64,000 nt of DNA from positions 2,356,001 through 2,420,000 of the forward strand of contig OY829330.1 in the NCBI GenBank assembly GCA_963691655.1, in the 5' to 3' direction. The notes under the pieces are model-generated. The model was given only the letters and a program-made list of their open reading frames with translations, was not told the origin of the DNA and searched no databases. The first letter of the stretch is position 1; each line of letters starts with the position of its first letter. A program made the position numbers and the translations under genes. The DNA is from Toxonevra muliebris. Taxonomy: Eukaryota > Arthropoda > Insecta > Diptera > Pallopteridae. This document shows positions 44,001-55,556 of this stretch, piece after piece.

Positions 44001-46372
44001 TTAAAAGGGATTTTCAGAAACGCATTTGCTATTATCAATGCGTCCGCATAGGCGTATAACTTTATCTTCATCCAATATTGGCGTTAAACTGTATATTGAA
44101 CTACTTTTTGGTAATGGTTTATCAGATGCTAACAAACGTATCTCCTCGTAGAATACGTTTTCTTGGACCAAGCGACAAATAAAAATTTCGGTGTTTTTAA
44201 TCTCATTTGCAGTTAACGGCAAATCTGCACTCAACGTGAAATGGTCTTTTTGCTTTCCCTTTGCTTTGAAAGTATCTACCGCTCGACGAACCCATGCCAT
44301 AATTTTCAATAATTTGTAATAATTTGAATATTTTTCAAACGGAACAACAGATAAATTAGCGGAAATGGCAAATATAAATTTAGAACGTTTTTCTAATTTA
44401 CTGTCGTTGTCTGTTAAATCTTTCGGCGCTTGCGGCCATTCTATTTCACAGCGCTTCAAAAATGGAGGACCTTTTATCCAACGTGAATTCGAAGAAATTT
44501 CTTGTTTTTTCTGAGGCCTTGTTGCATCGTCAGCTGGGTTCTGGGAGCCAGGAACCTACCTCCATGGTCCAATTTCAGATGAATCGAGAATTTCCGTAAT
44601 TCGGTGCGCAACGAACGGCTTGTAACAGCGACTGTCAGATCTGATCCAGCTAATAACTGTTTTAGAGTCTGACCAAAATATTATATTATGCGGCTTTACA
44701 TCATGGCTGCTTACAATCGCATCTTTCAATCTCACACCCAATACAGCGGCTTGAAGCTCTAGCCGTGGAACGGAAAGAGCCTTTAATAGACTACACCTTG
44801 ACTTGGCGGCAGCGAACGATATGGCTATATTATCCGAACAGTTTATACGCCAGTATCCGACGGCCGAGTGAACTCGCATCAACGAATATGTGTAATTCAA
44901 TTTTTGTAGATGCATTTGTAAATTGTCTGTGGTAACATCTATCCACCTTAAAATTTTCTACCCGGTGAAGCTCCATATACCATGCATACCATTTATTGTA
45001 AATTTCTTCCGGAATTGGACTGTTCCAATCTACATTTGCTCTCCATAACTCTTGAAGTAATATTTTTGATTGTATAACAACGTTAGCCAAAAAACCATAC
45101 GGATCAAAAATAGACATGGTCAAACTTAACACTTCGCTTTTAGTGGGTCGTCGGCTACCATTCAAAACTGATTTGGGTACTCTTCCAAATTTTAAAATAA
45201 AACAGAATTGGTCATCAGACGGGTGCCAATACATACCCAAAATCTTTTTCCATGATACATACTTGCCAAGATCGACTCAGGTGGCGCTGATGAATTGTTT
45301 GTTATTGCTTGATGAAATTCGGTTGAATTGGAAACGAAGCCTCTTAACTCGAAACCTGCCCGCTTATGTATTTCTACAACTTCGTTTGTAATCGTTATTG
45401 CTTCTTCGACGGTATTAAAACTATCGACGTAGTCGTCGACATAATGACGATCGGTAATTGCTTTCACTGCTCGAGAATGTTCTTCTTTATACAATTCAGC
45501 GTTAATATTTTTGACATATTGCGCCGAGCATGGCGAGCAAGCTGAGCCGAAAATCATGGCTCTCATCACGTACGTATCTGGTGGTTTTGACGAATCTCCA
45601 TTTCGCCACAAAAATCTTTGTGCAGTTCGATCTTTTTCTCTAATATTTATGCGATGGAACATCTCACGGATGTCTGCGCACACTCCAAATTGTGCTTGAC
45701 GAAATTTGAATAAAATTGACAATAAGGTTTTGGTTGATACGATGCAGGACCCTTCATTAATCTTGTATTAAGTGATACATTATTAACTAATGCGGCAGCG
45801 TCGAAAACAAGTCGCAGCTTATTTCCTTTATTTATATTACAAACCACAAAATGCGGCAGATACCACGTGTGAGCTTCCAAGTGTGAAGCTTCATGCGACG
45901 AAAGCTTTTGGGCGTATCCTTTTGTCACGTACTCTTCTATCTTAGATTTGTACCACGTAGAAAACTCTTCATCTCTCATCTTTTTTTCAATTGTTTCTAG
46001 GCGTTTTAGTGCCATTGTATAACTTTCTTGGAATTGTATTATATCGTCTTTCCACAGAAGACCTGTTTCGTAATTATTTCCAACCTTTTTGGTGGTTTCA
46101 AGAAGTGTTCTTTCAGCTCGTATATCAGCTTCTGAAACAAGCGGCTGTAGTAGTTTTGTGCCGAAATTTTCAATTGTAAAATATTCTAAGACTTGATTTT
46201 GTAAATCTCTGAGAGTATTTTGTTCACATTCAACAAAACAGACAACGGCGTCTGTGCTATCTTCATTGGAGCCAAATATTGTATAGCCCAAATTGGTTTC
46301 ATGCACAGAAAAACTTTCATCTAAATTTAATACGTTCAATGGGCGCACCAGATTTATATGCGGCATACCAAT
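44001..46372 (-). pseudogene. BEL copy 2 RT, RNase H, integrase start
   Basis: In order: the protease-RT linker (MPHINLVRPLNVL), RT with LRLVFDAAALVNN, GVCADIREMFHRI (motif A) and HYVDDYVDSF (catalytic box near 45435), the RT-RNase H connection (SIFDPYGFLANVVIQSKILLQ), RNase H with IFVDASS and SVPRLELQAAVLGVRLK, then the integrase lead-in ending at RIDNSKCVSENPF. Frame changes occur near 45650-45720, 45240 and 44830-44915; a stop at 44556-44558 lies in a Trp position. The integrase core is absent. Confidence 0.88.
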
Positions 46373-47858
46373 TTACATTTCTGCATGATTATAATCGTTT
46401 ATTGGTAAATCTTTCAATACCGAGTATTTTTTCTTAAATTGTAAAAACAAACTTTGGCCGGGCAATTCTAAATTTTTGGTTGTTCGTACATTTCTCATTT
46501 GAAACGTATTTGCACTGCTATTTACTCCAGCAATTTGAATATTCAGGCGTTGAGACATTTCGTTAGTTGTTTTACCACCAATCCATCGCAGCGACAACAT
46601 ATCGGCGGCACCATTCAGCCTGACTGTCTTTGCAACTTGTTCTTCAATTAAAGACATTTTTGACCCTTCATCAATAAAAGCCATTACTTCACAACATCCT
46701 TTGGGTCCTTTTAAAACGACAGGCAAAAACTTTAATAATGTTTTCTTATTGAACTCATTTACAATTGTGGTGACAGTAGCATTCTCGTTATTATTTTTTG
46801 GACTATTAGTAGATGCGCACTCGACTCTAACGTTTGACGTTTGCTGTTTTACAGAGCTACCATCTTCAACTAATTTTTGATTTTTTGTAATTTCGTGCAA
46901 TAGACGATTATGGAACTTTGCGCAAGAAGACACTCCACATTCACGTCGATTTCTGCATTTCATCACAATATGGCCGGGATGAAGACAGCAAAACCAGAGT
47001 TTGTTCTTTTTTACTATATTCCAACGATCAGCGACTGTGCAACTGCGAAATTGGGTACATTGATACAAGTTATGCTCCACTGAGCAGACAACGCATTTCG
47101 GCTTTTTAGTTTGCTCTTCAGTAATGGTATAAGATGGCTTTGATAATTGATATTTACCAATATTTGGCGAAGCTTGCATACTTCCAGCCTTTGGAGGCAG
47201 CACTTCAATGGCGATTGAAATATACGCTGCAACAGTTTGCAGTCATTGGCTAAACTCACGTACGCTTGGATACTGAATCATATTTGTGCCAATGTGTCTT
47301 GCCCACTCTTCTCTTTTAAACAATGGCAACTTGCTTACCAATTCATCCAAAAGCGTTGGACCACATAAGTGAGGTGTGGCGCCGGCATTTTCTAAAAATG
47401 CGGATAAATTCGAAACCATTGTGCTCAAATCGACTATTTCACAAATTTTCCCAGCCGATATTGCTGAATACGCTCGAACCTTTGCTATCTGGCTCCGTAT
47501 TAAAATTGTTGGTCGTCCATAGTGAGACTCTAACGTATGCATAATCATGTTGACGCTATCTGGGTGTAGCAGCACCTTTTAGTGCCTTTTGCAATCGTGA
47601 TAGATTTTCTAAGTTTGTGTAACCGTAGGCGTTTGTTGTTTCCCTATAGGCTACGGCAAACATTGGCCATTGCTCAGGTAAACCACTGAATTCTGGCAGA
47701 TCTTGTAATTTACGAATAGGCTGATTATATATTAAAGGCGTAGATGGAATAATATTAGGGTGTACGTTGCTGGTTGCAGTTGTAAATGTAGGCATATATG
47801 CGGCTGCATGATACGCTTTTTGTTTTTGATACGCTGACTGCGGCGCGGCATGCCACAA
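46373..47858 (-). pseudogene. BEL copy 2 Gag and protease
   Basis: Gag of DUF1759 type (LQDLPEFSGLPEQWPMF, MLLHPDSVNMIMHTLESHYG, LVSKLPLFKREEW), knuckles CVVCSVEHNLYQC and CCLHPGHIVMKC with CGVSSCAKFHNRLLH, then a DUF1758 protease with FIDEGSKMSLI. Frame change near 47560-47575, a TGA at 47243-47245 (Trp position) and a TAA at 46373-46375. The Gag N-terminus is short or missing. Confidence 0.87.
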
Positions 47859-47870
47859 TCCAAAAAAAAT

Positions 47871-48497
47871 AAATAATAAAAATTTTGTTGCAGCCCAGGA
47901 AACAATATAATAAGAACACCTCCAATCGTCAACGGTGTGTTGTATGAGTGTGTTTTATTATCTACATATAGATAGTTACAAAGTGAATTCTTAAATATAA
48001 ATAAATACCATTACAACTTACTTATTTGTTTTCTGACCGCTAACGTTTCCTGGAATGAATTCAAATATTAAAACGATTACTTTAAGACACATTCATGATT
48101 ACTTTTCAAACTTGTTTTATTCCAAGATCGTTCACATTTTGTCAGGCACTTACATATTAACATTAAAATTTATATAATGAAACAGAACAAAGATATGCAT
48201 AGGGCGTTTACACAAAAACAGAATAAACAAAATAATGGAACAAACAAAAAGTACAAATTCATTTCAATTGAATATAGTAATAAAAATATTATATAGATTA
48301 ATGCGAATTAATTTCTAACACCCATTGTAGCTAGCCTGCATAACAGTTCGTTATTTGAAAGTCTAGAACATGAGAGAGTGTGTGTGTTTGTGAGAAAATT
48401 ATTCTAGGTGTCATTTTTTCTGAACGAGCCCCATTCGATCAGTTCAGGATAGTTTTTAGGGAAAAAAAGTTTACAATGGGAAAAAACAACAACATAA
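47871..48497. other. no gene seen
   Basis: AT-rich DNA. No LTR of BEL copy 2 could be recognised here. Confidence 0.4.
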
Positions 48498-48725
48498 GTA
48501 TGTAGAACGGTAGTGGTAGTTTCTTTCAATATCTCTATTCAGTGAAGATATTTGGAATCAAATCCATAATTCTGGGTTATGATTTCAAATATTAGTAGCT
48601 TATATAGGATATTGGAAGATTAAGAACTATCACTAGGATCACTGATGAGGAATTGTGGCGGATTCCGAAACGGCCGTCTGATTTGCCCATCTCTATATAC
48701 ATTGTTGTGATAACTACATTTGTTC

Positions 48726-49329
48726 TTTAACCTGTTTATATATAACTTCAAATAACGAAATTGACATAAACTTAAGTCATGACTTTGAAAATTAACCTCT
48801 AGATTTAATTTTCATAGTCTCCTAAAAAAGATTTTTGATAAAAATTATTTTAGTGAATTTAAGAAGTCATTTAAAGTAATTTATTTTCGAAAAATCTATT
48901 GATGGCACCCCCTCCATCGGTTCGTTTTACTCAAAAAATTATCTGTGTAAAATTTCAGGTTAATTGGATAAGGGGAATGGTGCCCCAAGAGCTCCAAAAT
49001 TTGGAAAAAACGGGTTTTGTGCACAAAATTTATATTTAATTGTTTATATCTCAGACATTTTTCATTCTATATAAAAACTGTCTTTCCAAATTTATAAATC
49101 TATCAAAGAGGAATAAATTTCGGTATTCCTAATAACTATTGAAAGAGAGAAAAAATTAGCTGAAATTACCCGATTAAATCTAGCAAGTTTTACAAATGTA
49201 ATTGTCCGCACAACTGCTTTTTTTACTTATTCACTAAAAAAAACATAGTAACACCTGCATAGTCGGTCATATGTGGTTCTGTGTTTTCTCTTTAGGTTTA
49301 GAAAAATTGCTATAATATAATCAAAATAA
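48726..49329. other. spacer of the inverted repeat, no gene
   Basis: AT-rich; no recognisable frame until the RT relic that follows. Confidence 0.4.
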
Positions 49330-49500
49330 AAATTAATTAAGATTCGAGATCAGCTGGATTGTTAAAGAAGAGTTGACCTGTAGATGCCAGCCTACGTTTG
49401 GCGAGAGCTAGGCAGTTGTAGAGGAGGTGAAAAACCGTTTCCTCCTCCTCATCAAGGCAGCTCCTAAAAAAGTCGTTTGTGGGCACTCCTAATCTATTGA
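49330..49500 (-). pseudogene. non-LTR ORF2 C-terminal fragment
   Basis: The minus strand reads FFRSCLDEEEETVFHLLYNC, then LALAKRRLASTGQLFF, ending at a stop after NPADLES. This is the C-terminal Cys/His motif and tail of an R1/I-type ORF2, as at 40690-40760. Only about 55 codons remain. Confidence 0.72.
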
Positions 49501-50033
49501 GTCGTTTCTGATGATTTCCTTTTTAAAAATGTAACCTTGTTAAGCTACCCGAAGACTTCATATCATATATTCAAAATTTAGATAACATTTTGTGAGTGTT
49601 TTGACTCAGCCTGTCATAGGATTGCAGCTACGCAATATCTGTTTGAAAAAATGAAAAATATTGACCCTTTTACTTGTTGTGAAAATTGTGACCTTGTTAT
49701 TTTGTTGTCTCTCTTTATTCGAGTCAGAACATATTTCGTTTTAAAATATTTCAATAGGGATCAGTCTATACCTACTTCAAGAAATAAGACTCTATGTGTT
49801 TCACATCACAACAACAGTGTACATATACATACAGAGACGGGCAAATCAGACGGCCGTTTCGGAATCCGCCACGATTTCTCATCAGTGATCTTAGGAATAG
49901 TTCTTAATCTTTCAATATCTTATATAAGCTACTAATATTTGAAATCATTACCAAGAATTACAGATTTGATTCCAAATATCTTCACTGAATAGAGATATTG
50001 AAAGAAAACTACCACTACCGTTCTGTACATATA

Positions 50034-51125
50034 TTTAATACTTCTATATTGCTCGTAACCTACCTGCGCAATGTATTTGAATTCAGAAATCAAAGAGAGA
50101 AAGTCTAGTGCAAATGTGAGTTGTGCGCATGCGCAAGTTTTATATGTATTATTTGACAAATAAACATACAAACAATTGTCAAATGACTTCAGGGGCGGAT
50201 TCAGAATAAAAATTTGGGCCACTTTAAAAAATTATGAATTTTTGTAAAAGTTTTTATTTTCATAAGCAGGTGCATAAGGTATTTAATTTGAGTATTGATT
50301 TGTTGTATTTTCTTAAGAGGTGCAACGATGTATACGATAAGCAATATGGAAATGAAAGTTCTTAATTGCGGTTTTGTAGCTGCAGGAAAGAATTGATGTA
50401 TTCCATTTTAGTGTTCGGTGTGACAGCGAGTGAAGACTCTCTTTGTGTTCGGTGCAACAACAATTTCATGGTGTTCGCCGAGCATACTCCCAATATAACC
50501 ACCATAGAGCTCTATGATAACCACAGCCAAACATCTTACAAGCCACAAGCATCTACACACTTTCGCTCCACTGCTTCATCTTTTGGGAAACTATAAAAAA
50601 TTAATGGTGCTAATTTGATACATATTCTTACAAACGCAAAAATTTTAATATTGATATTTTTTTTTGGTTTCCACATAAGTAGCACCGGTGAGATAATCAA
50701 TCCTATTCTAAATATTCCCTAATGAAATCCCCGGAAAAAGTTGTCTCTTTTTCCTTCTTTTCCTATAGGAATACATAGAAAAGAAAAAAATTTTCCCAGG
50801 AGTTTAATTTCAAGAATATTGAGAATAGGGCTGATTATCTTTAATTGTCTCAAATTAAAAAATTCACAGCAAACCATATTTGAAATTTTTAGAAATTATT
50901 TTTCTTTATTTCGACTTTTTTTTGACAAAAAATTTTCACCCGCTCCTGAGATTTTTTTTTTTAATTATATGTCATTTTTGAAAGATGCGGAATCGGTTGT
51001 CCCGCTCAGATAACTATATGTCTGGACTGTAATGTTTGCGTTTGGGTATTCATTGTACTGACAATATAGAAGTATTACGTATATGGTTCTGTATACTTAT
51101 TTGCTGTTATGTTTTTCTCATTACT
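50034..51125. other. no gene; one imperfect hairpin
   Basis: CAGGGGCGGATTC at 50193 resembles a hAT end but has no convincing partner. 50690-50842 forms an imperfect palindrome (GAGATAATCAATCCTATTC...GAATAGGGCTGATTATCTT). Only short unrecognised frames. Confidence 0.5.
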
Positions 51126-51248
51126 CCCAGTTGAACTTTGGATGATCGTAGGAGTAATCATTGAGCGCTCCAAAGCGTGCAATCGATTACTCCCTTTTGC
51201 TCCAGAGCTCTTGCATTTTGTACTCCTTTTTAACATTGCATGTCCTAG
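51126..51248 (-). repeat. element X, copy 2, right end (inverted)
   Basis: CCCAGTTGAACTTTGGATG through GGAGTAATCATTGAGCGCTCC to ACATTGCATGTCCTA, matching 16790-16912 inverted. The remainder of the copy is at about 56409-57193. Confidence 0.8.
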
Positions 51249-51737
51249 GATAGTGATGTGCACTTCGACACATATGGGCAACAGACATATATGAGCTGAT
51301 GCTTTACTCATAAGGGCTAGGCGAGGGGTAACGCTGTGTTAAGAGGAAGAGTAACTAGTATGTGAGAACAAATGTGATTTCTTTTGTGTATGTATATGAA
51401 TTTATTAATTTCGTTCCTGTAGAGAGTGTGAACGTAAATGCATAAGAAAACTTCATACTTGGCTATACTTTATTCATGCTTTTTGGATTGATTTCATAAA
51501 CCTAGTAATTGCTTTACCAGGTAAAGAAATAATTTTTTAATTACCTTTGTATTGTGGAACTTTTTAATTATATTATTGAATGCATATGTAATTTTCCTGC
51601 TTGGTTGTTACTTTAAAAGATCGAAAAAAAAGAGAAGCAGCAAACGCACTGCTGCGTGCGGATCAGGGATGCCAACTATATATTTTAGATCCAATTAATA
51701 ACTAATACAAAAAGTAAATAATATTTTTGTTTACGAT
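51249..51737. other. flank of the gypsy element, no gene
   Basis: Begins with GGATAGTGATGTGC, roughly inverted at 56394-56407, which may mark another insertion inside element X. CAGGGATGCCAACT at 51666 has a loose inverted partner near 55993-56010. Ends with the CGAT duplication (51734-51737). Confidence 0.45.
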
Positions 51738-52097
51738 TGTAACGAACCTTCCTGGTTCCTTTTCTTTTCGTCAGGGTATACTCAGCGAGTAACCAGGGTG
51801 CGTAAATGATAACTCACGATAGTTCGTTTCGGTTTTTCGTTGTTCACTTGTTTATTTATTTTCTTCACTGTTGGTTTTAAATACACTTGATTATTTTTAT
51901 TCTTGGTACCTCGTACAGTCTTTGTTTGTTCCTTGCAGCCCCTCAATCATCCTTCTCGGGCGTTCGTTTGCCTTCGTTGGCGCTCGTTTGCCTTCCTTGG
52001 CGCTCGTTTGCCTTCCTTGGCGCTCGGTTTGCGTTCGTATGTTTCCTTTGTGTGTGTTCGTGATACGATGGTTAGGTCATTGTCGTTTGTTGTATGG
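51738..52097 (-). repeat. 3' LTR of the gypsy element, truncated
   Basis: Matches 54938 onward but has about 30 bases (TTTCCTTTGTGTGTGTTCG...) missing from the other LTR. Contains three tandem ~21-bp units (GCTCGTTTGCCTTCCTTGGC). It stops at TGTATGGTCC, where coding sequence of RNase H begins. Confidence 0.88.
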
Positions 52098-53636
52098 TCC
52101 AATTAGACCATAGTCGCTAGCATCTGTTTGAAGTATGAATTTCTTTGTAAAATCTGGACAGGTCAACACGGGTGCTTCTGTTAGTTTTTGTTTCAATGTA
52201 TTGAAGGCCACCTGCTAATCTTCGGTCCATTTCCAGTGTTTACCCTTTTTGAGGAGTGAGTTTAGTGGCTGTACCACTTTTGAAAAGTCGGGTACGAATC
52301 GTCTGTACCATGATGCTATCCCAAGACAGCGTCGTAGTTCACGTACATTTGTGGGTGCTTGTAATTCACGTATAGCTGCTACTTTGTCGGGGTCTGTGTG
52401 TATTCCTTCGCTGCTTACAACATGCCCTAGATATTTGATTTCACGTTTAAAAAATTCGCATTTGTCAGGGTTAATGCGCAAATTTGCTGTCTTGAGCCGC
52501 CGTAGTACCTCTCTGAGATTGGTCATGTGTTCTTCCAATGTTTTCCCTGTTACAACGATGTCGTCTAGGTAAGCGAATGCGTGTGGTTCCATGGTTGGAC
52601 CTATAACTTGGTCTAATGCTCTTTGAAATGTTGCTGGTGCTGAATGAAGTCCGAATGGCATGACACGCCATTGGAATAATCCTCTTCCTGGTACTGTGAA
52701 GGCTGTATATTGTTTACTATTGGTTTCCATTGGTATTTGCCAATAGCCATTTTTAAGATCTAGACTTGAAATGTATGTAGCATCACGTAAGCGTTCTAGG
52801 ATGTGTTGTATCCTTGGAAGAGGGTATGCGTCGGGAATTGACTTTGCGTTCAGTTGACGATAGTCTATACACAATCGCCATGCACCTGTTTTCTTTTTTA
52901 CTAGTACGATTGGCGCACTATAAGGACTGCTAGAGGGTTCTATGCATCCTTTTTGGAGTAGATCATCTATTTCTCTGCTGATGATTTCTTGCATTGCTGG
53001 ATTCCTTGGATAATATCTTTGCTTCACTGGTTCTTCGTCACGCATTGTTATTCGATGTGTGGTAATATTAGATGGGCCCTCCATTGTATCAAAGGCCTGG
53101 AGTTCTTCTTGTAGGAATTGTTTAATTTTTTCTTCTTCGGTACTTTCTCTTGCTACTGTACATGTGTTTATAATGGGCATAGTGTTATTCTGTTGTTGTA
53201 AGGTGATATTATAACCTCCACATTGAATTTTGGCATTCATCTTAGTTAGAAAATCCATGCCCAGTATCAAGTCGTCTATTACTTCTGGAAGTATAAGTAA
53301 GGATAATGTGCAGTGACTCTCACCCAATGTAACTTTTATGGTTAGCACTTCGTTGACTCCTCTCGTTGTACCATCTGCCAGACGAACCCTTGTTTGTTTT
53401 GTCTTTATCTGCCCTTTATTGCGCCATCTTTTGGCTAACGCCGTGCTTATGAAGCTTTTTGTTGCCCCTGTGTCGATGGTGGCTCGGACGTTTTCTTCGC
53501 CTAGGGTAACAATGGCGAAGATATGACCATTGTCTTGCCCTAGTGATGTTGTGTGCGAGGTGGCTGCATTGATGACCTCATCATTCCTCGCTCTGGATGT
53601 AGGCCTGGCTCGTTTCCCGTTTGTTGACGACAACAC
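52098..53636 (-). pseudogene. gypsy Pol: protease, RT, start of RNase H
   Basis: 473 codons open to a TAG at 52215-52217, then in the same frame to the deletion point. Protease: ATIDTGATKSF (active Asp about residue 55) and LILGMDFL. RT: VLVKKKTGAWRLCIDYRQLN, SSLDLKNGYWQIPM (motif A) and FAYLDDIVVTG (catalytic box about residue 365), then the thumb (FFKREIKYLGHVVS) and the RNase H lead (QTDASDYGL). It overlaps gag by about 97 bases in the -1 frame, so expression would need -1 frameshifting. Confidence 0.92.
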
Positions 53637-54800
53637 TCAATAGTCCTTATGTCGCGTTTACCACATTGCCAGCAGAAGAGGATTTTAGGGTTGCGACAGG
53701 ATCGTGCCATGTGACCATCTTGACCACATCGTCTGCATGCTGTGCTGGTGTTTATATGTAAGGTTCTTGGATACGCTTGTGCAACCTCAGGTGCACTTGC
53801 TTGCGTAGCTTGTACTACCCTCTCGACTTCGTTATTTCTAGGCTGTACGTGTGCTGATGCATGTATTGTGTTATATTCAGGCCTTGGTATAGCATGTATT
53901 TGCCTTGGTGGTTGATTATGGTTTCTTTGACTGTTGTATGTGAACCTTGTTGATGTCTCGGTGTGCCTCGGCTCTTCGGAAAGGTGTCTCGCTGTTTCAA
54001 TGTTACGCCTAGGTGGCTCGTGGTGTCGTCTTTGCCCTTCGCTGATGGCTTCAAAATCTTCGGCCATCGTGATGAGTTCATCTAGGTTGCCGAAATCTCT
54101 TCGCTTAATGTATAATTGATACTCACTGGCACAGTTTCTAAATATTCGTTCTAATTTCTGCTGTTCTGAGTATCCGGCATGTCGCATGAGATTTTGCATG
54201 GATATCACGTAATCCTTAAACTTTTCACGAACCTTTTGTTGAAGTTGCCGGATCTCGTCTTCAAGGCGTTCGAAATATCGCGTTGGTAGAAAGAAACTTA
54301 GAAAGTCATGTTTAAAACTGCTCCACTCAGCCCAATGTCGATTATTGTTGCGAAACCACATTAATGCTTTTTCGCGTAGCAGTGTGGGCATAGTCCGAGG
54401 AAACTGAATAAACTTCGCTGAGTTCTTCTATGCGCTCTATAAAAGCGATGGGATCACGTCCGCCATCATAGTTGATCGACCATTTACGGACCTGTTCGAT
54501 TGCTGCAGAGGATGAAGTCGTTGGAGCTTCCGTTGCAGATACACATGTCGGTAGTTCGGTATGTATGTTGTCTATTGGTGTTGCTGGAGTGCATTGTGCT
54601 AATGGGATTGGCTTCGAATGCTTAGCTTCAAGTCTTTGTAGTCGCTCTTGTATTGCCGGGTTGCCATCTTGTTTCTGCACAAAAGTCGCAAATCGCTTTC
54701 GTAGCTCTTCGACTGAGCCAGATTCATCGAAGTTGAATTCCTTAGCGTATACGAGTAAATCATCTTTTCGTAATGTGTATACCCACGAAAGTCGCACCAT
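53540..54800 (-). pseudogene. gypsy Gag with one frame break
   Basis: Starts at ATG 54800 (MVRLSWVYTLRKDDLL). The N-terminal half has a SAP-like helix pair (EFNFDESGSVEELRKRF) and YDGGRDPIAFIERIEEL, as in the retrotransposon Gag core. A single-base frame change near 54390 leads into ALMWFRNNNRHWAEWSSF. The C-terminal half has knuckle CRRCGQDGHMARSC and a second, altered one (CWQCGKRDIRTIECC). Gag packages the element RNA. Confidence 0.9.
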
Positions 54801-54917
54801 TTTATTTCGTATTAAGTTTATATATATGTTTTTTTTTTTTTTTTTTCAATGTGGAGTTCTTTGCTCTCTGTTTATTTTATTTTACGAGTCCCTGTCTCTA
54901 TTCGTTTTATTTTACGA

Positions 54918-54935
54918 GTCCCTGCTCGGGCGCCA
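54918..54935 (-). promoter_or_regulatory. primer-binding site, lysine tRNA type
   Basis: The minus strand reads TGGCGCCCGAGCAGGGAC, two bases inside the 5' LTR. It matches the 3' end of a lysine tRNA except possibly one base. A nearby partial duplicate (ACGAGTCCCTG) lies about 33 bases further in. Confidence 0.88.
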
Positions 54936-54937
54936 TT

Positions 54938-55556
54938 TGTAACGAACCTTCCTGGTTCCTTTTCTTTTCGTCAGGGTATACTCAGCGAGTAACCAGGGTG
55001 CGTAAATGATAACTCACGATAGTTCGTTTCGGTTTTTCGTTGTTCACTTGTTTATTTATTTTCTTCACTGTTGGTTTTAAATACACTTGATTATTTTTAT
55101 TCTTGGTACCTCGTACAGTCTTTGTTTGTTCCTTGCAGCCCCTCAATCATCCTTCTCGGGCGTTCGTTTGCCTTCGTTGGCGCTCGTTTGCCTTCCTTGG
55201 CGCTCGTTTGCCTTCCTTGGCGCTCGGTTTGCGTTCGTATGTTAGGTCATTGTCGTTTGTTGTATGGTCCGTGGCAATTACGTGTGTTCGCTACACCAGG
55301 GTACGTGGATACGACCCCCTGATGCCGATTAATACCTCAGTGGAAACTTAATCTTGACGTAAGGACTTACGCCAAGATCCAATTAATACCTCACGAATGA
55401 ATAATATCTTATGAAGAACCTAGCATGCGGACGCTCTGCTGATATAAACTAACGACTCTTTTGTACTAGCCTACCGTGCGGACGCATCGGTTGGTTTATT
55501 ACATATAATCTAGCGAATAGAGAACAATAGAACCACCAAGTTACTACCTTAGACCA
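54938..55556 (-). repeat. 5' LTR of the gypsy element
   Basis: 619 bp. The plus strand starts TGTAACGAACC and ends TTAGACCA, followed by CGAT. Its first ~325 bp match the truncated 3' LTR. It contains the same ~21-bp tandem units. Confidence 0.88.

Larger units (their letters stand above)
43996..47870 (-). mobile_element. BEL/Pao copy 2, decayed and truncated
   Basis: A minus-strand Gag-Pol of a different BEL/Pao family from copy 1 (clearly different protein sequence). No LTRs were found on either side. It is cut inside the integrase N-terminal region at about 43995 and near the Gag N-terminus at about 47870. At least four in-frame stops and several frame changes make it much older than copy 1. 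Confidence 0.88.
48498..50033. repeat. long inverted repeat, ~230-bp arms
   Basis: 48498-48725 and 49806-50033 are inverted copies (AACGGTAGTGGTAGTTTC, AATATCTCTATTCAGTGAAG, CGGCCGTCTGATTTGCCC). The spacer is about 1.08 kb. The inner ends (GCCCATCTCT on the left, CAGAGACGGGCAAATC on the right) resemble hAT ends facing outward, so this may be two oppositely oriented copies of one family instead of a single hairpin element. Confidence 0.75.
51738..55556 (-). mobile_element. Ty3/gypsy LTR retrotransposon, internally deleted
   Basis: Flanked by CGAT (51734-51737 and 55557-55560). The 5' LTR (54938-55556) is complete. The 3' LTR (51738 to about 52097) is cut short because a deletion joins the RNase H start directly to it, removing the rest of RNase H, the integrase, the polypurine tract and part of the LTR. 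Primer-binding site at 54918-54935. Gag and Pol are otherwise well preserved, so the deletion is a young event. A lysine-tRNA primer site is, as I recall, typical of the Osvaldo/Ulysses type. Confidence 0.92.

Noticed and set aside
51871..52113. Short plus-strand frames with repeated RLPSLAL peptides, repeated at 55071
   Set aside because: They arise from the ~21-bp tandem units in the gypsy LTR, not from a gene.
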